A DNA stretch of 7,008 nt from Syntrophomonadaceae bacterium. GTDB lineage: Bacteria; Bacillota; Syntrophomonadia; Syntrophomonadales; Syntrophomonadaceae. A program made the translations under genes and the position numbers. The notes under the pieces are model-generated. The model was given only the letters and a program-made list of their open reading frames with translations. It did no database searches and was not told the origin of the DNA. Where the stretch lies: NCBI GenBank assembly GCA_030526885.1, contig JAUNBV010000102.1, positions 1 through 7,008 of the forward strand, given 5' to 3'. Positions 5,337 to 7,008 of the stretch are shown one piece after another (the first letter of the stretch is position 1; every line of letters starts with the position of its first letter).

Positions 5337-7008
5337 TTATTGATTCATTTCATATTGGTCTTTCAGGGCCAGCACCTTGGTCTCCCACAGGCGCTCGAAG
5401 CGCTCGGGGTCCTGAATGGGGTCGATAATCATTTTGCTCAACATCTCGTTTTGGGCTTCGCTCTGTACGAAGGTGGAGCGCAGGGTGAGAGCATAGTTGG
5501 CGAAATCCCGAATCAGGCACGCGAATATCTCCTCCACCACGTCGTCTTCGATGTGGTATATTTTGATGTTTTCCAGATTGAGCTGGGCATAGGCGCACAT
5601 GGCCAAAAGCTCGCCCAGCGCTATCATGTAATCGACGTTTTTAGCCTGTTCGGGCGAGGGCGGACAGGTGGTCAGGAAGCTTTTCAGCAGTTCCACCAGT
5701 TCGCGGAAGCGCAGCACGTTGGCCTGTTGCATGCCTTCGTAGCACAGGCTGTAATCCCCGAATTTTACGGATTTTAGCTGGCCGGCCTTTTGCTTGAACA
5801 GATAGGCGTCATCGGCCATGTCGTCACGCTTCGGAATGATGGGCAGGTCGGCCGGGTCAAAGAAGTAGGGCTGGAAGAATTTATTGACCAAAGCCATGTT
5901 CACATGGGTGGTGCCTTCCAGACGAGGCATCATGCCGGCGTCGCGGATAAACATTTCCATAAAGCAATCCTGCTCCATGCCGCGCGCGCCTACGATATCG
6001 AGCAGCATCTGCGATATTTTGTCGCCCTGTACGCATACCTTCATTTTCAAAATGGCGTTATACATCAGGTAGCGGCGGTCATCATCCGAGGCCGAGCGGA
6101 AGTAGTCCATGCAGCGCAGGGCGTACAGCTTCATCGCCGTCAGCCGCAGCCATGATTCGGTAAACAGCCGCCGCACATGGGCAAAGTTATACACCGGCTT
6201 GCCATAGAGTTCACGGTTGCAGGTGTGGTTGATGGATTCATACAGCGCATGGGTAGCCCCGCCGATGGAAGCCCAGCCCACCATGCATTTGCCGATGTTG
6301 ACCGTGTTCAGGGCGCTGTCCCAGGCTTTGGGCCCGCGCGACAGGATATCGGCGTCGGTGATGGGGTAGTCGTTCAGGTTGAAGGCGGAAACATAAGCAC
6401 AGTGCGCGCCCTGGGTGTTGATTTTCTTTACCAACTCATAATTGGGATGCTGGGTATTGACCACGAAGAAAACGTATTCGCCGGTGTCGGCAAATTTGCC
6501 GAATACGGACACCATGGCGGCCTTGTTGCCGTTGCCGATGTAATACTTGCTGCCCCTGGCGCGGTAGGTGCCGTCGCCGTTAGGGTACAGGGTCATCTCG
6601 TCGGAGTAGATGTCGTTGCCGTGTGCCTGCTCGGACAGGCCGAAAGCAAACAGCGCGCCATCCTCCTTGAGCAGCTTCATCGCCTTCTGCTTTACCGGTT
6701 CGTTATCGCTTAATAAAATGGGGCCCAGACCCAGAATGGTCACCTGATACATGTACTGGTAGTGCAGGGCATAAAAACCGGAGACCTCGTTGAATTCGCT
6801 CACCCGCCACATATCCCAGCGCGCGTTTTCGCCGTAGCCGGCGGGAGTGAGCAGATCGGAGAAAATGCCGGATTTAAACACAAAATCCTCCCAATCCTGA
6901 TACCAGGCAAATTCCTTGTCCTCCGCCTTGATGGCGGCCAGTCCTTTGTTTTCAAAGAAATCAATGGTTTGCTGCATGATCTCCTTCGCACGCGGGTCCT
7001 TATGTTGC
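5337..7008 (-). CDS. Acyl-CoA dehydrogenase with long C-terminal extension (5' end outside window)
   Basis: This FAD enzyme family oxidises acyl-CoA to trans-2-enoyl-CoA. Numbering from the first in-window ATG (6977), FGLSEQAHGNDI (112-123) corresponds to the (A/T)LTEP..GSD flavin/substrate motif, KYYIGNGNKAAMVSVFGK (144-161) to the middle beta-domain motif, and RDAGMMPRLEGTTHVN (345-360) to the C-terminal motif. There E354 sits where SCAD and MCAD carry their catalytic glutamate (YEGT). About 190 residues follow E354, far more than in 380-residue family members, reminiscent of VLCAD-type enzymes. The frame stays open upstream of 6977 to the edge, reading QHKDPRAKEI, and the purine run before that ATG is only 3 bases away, so the true start probably lies outside. 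It is the first visible gene of an operon with the sirtuin. Chain-length preference is unknown. Confidence 0.88.
   Translation of the reverse strand, partial: QHKDPRAKEIMQQTIDFFENKGLAAIKAEDKEFAWYQDWEDFVFKSGIFSDLLTPAGYGENARWDMWRVSEFNEVSGFYALHYQYMYQVTILGLGPILLSDNEPVKQKAMKLLKEDGALFAFGLSEQAHGNDIYSDEMTLYPNGDGTYRARGSKYYIGNGNKAAMVSVFGKFADTGEYVFFVVNTQHPNYELVKKINTQGAHCAYVSAFNLNDYPITDADILSRGPKAWDSALNTVNIGKCMVGWASIGGATHALYESINHTCNRELYGKPVYNFAHVRRLFTESWLRLTAMKLYALRCMDYFRSASDDDRRYLMYNAILKMKVCVQGDKISQMLLDIVGARGMEQDCFMEMFIRDAGMMPRLEGTTHVNMALVNKFFQPYFFDPADLPIIPKRDDMADDAYLFKQKAGQLKSVKFGDYSLCYEGMQQANVLRFRELVELLKSFLTTCPPSPEQAKNVDYMIALGELLAMCAYAQLNLENIKIYHIEDDVVEEIFACLIRDFANYALTLRSTFVQSEAQNEMLSKMIIDPIQDPERFERLWETKVLALKDQYEMNQ

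Noticed and set aside
6177..6713. 178-codon plus-strand frame antisense to the acyl-CoA dehydrogenase
   Set aside because: It covers conserved dehydrogenase motifs on the other strand and has no recognisable domain or ribosome-binding site.
6975..6977. ATG at 6977 as the true start of the acyl-CoA dehydrogenase
   Set aside because: The AAGGAG is only 3 bases away and the frame remains open and protein-like (DPRAKEI) to the window edge, so a start outside is more likely. It cannot be excluded.
1..7008. Defence, CRISPR, prophage or transposon content
   Set aside because: No repeat-spacer pattern, transposase, integrase, terminal inverted repeats or toxin-antitoxin pair is seen; the sirtuin is a lone housekeeping-type enzyme beside a metabolic gene, not a defence-type SIR2 fusion.

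Overview
The window looks like ordinary chromosomal DNA of a moderately GC-rich bacterium, most likely a member of the Bacillota (a clostridial or Peptococcaceae-like lineage). Grounds for this are the strong purine-rich Shine-Dalgarno sequences before almost every gene, one GTG start, intrinsic terminators with U-tracts, sigma-A-type promoters close to consensus, and the protein families present: an AraC regulator with a GyrI-like domain, a DHA3 MFS exporter, a zinc-ribbon protein and a large clostridial-type acyl-CoA dehydrogenase. The phylum is an inference; no marker gene is present.

Left half, plus strand. (1) Positions 1-591 are the 3' part of an AraC-family regulator whose C-terminal half is a GyrI-like effector-binding domain. 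A terminator-like hairpin (610-650) follows. (2) 669-1907 is a DHA3-type (macrolide-efflux-like) MFS exporter, the obvious target of the regulator. (3) After an AT-rich gap with an almost perfect promoter comes a small double zinc-ribbon protein (2133-2426) with its own terminator. (4) After a second promoter comes a DHA1-type drug:H+ antiporter-like MFS protein (2622-3809).

Right half, minus strand. (5) A PaaI/YdiI-like hotdog-fold acyl-CoA thioesterase (3896-4306) has its own consensus promoter, overlapped by a small inverted repeat. (6) An acyl-CoA dehydrogenase runs from the right edge (7008) to 5337. After a 19-nt gap it is followed by (7) a SIR2-family NAD-dependent protein deacylase (4562-5317), and this pair ends at a strong intrinsic terminator (4500-4539).

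The left half is thus an exporter region with a likely drug- or metabolite-sensing regulator. The right half is themed on acyl-CoA: dehydrogenation, thioester hydrolysis and protein deacylation. I found no mobile element, CRISPR array, tRNA or rRNA, and no gene-free stretch longer than about 255 bases. No clearly new multi-gene system is visible. The points most worth following are the acyl-CoA dehydrogenase-sirtuin operon, the hairpin between regulator and exporter with no visible promoter after it, and the possible internal start that would release the effector-binding domain alone.
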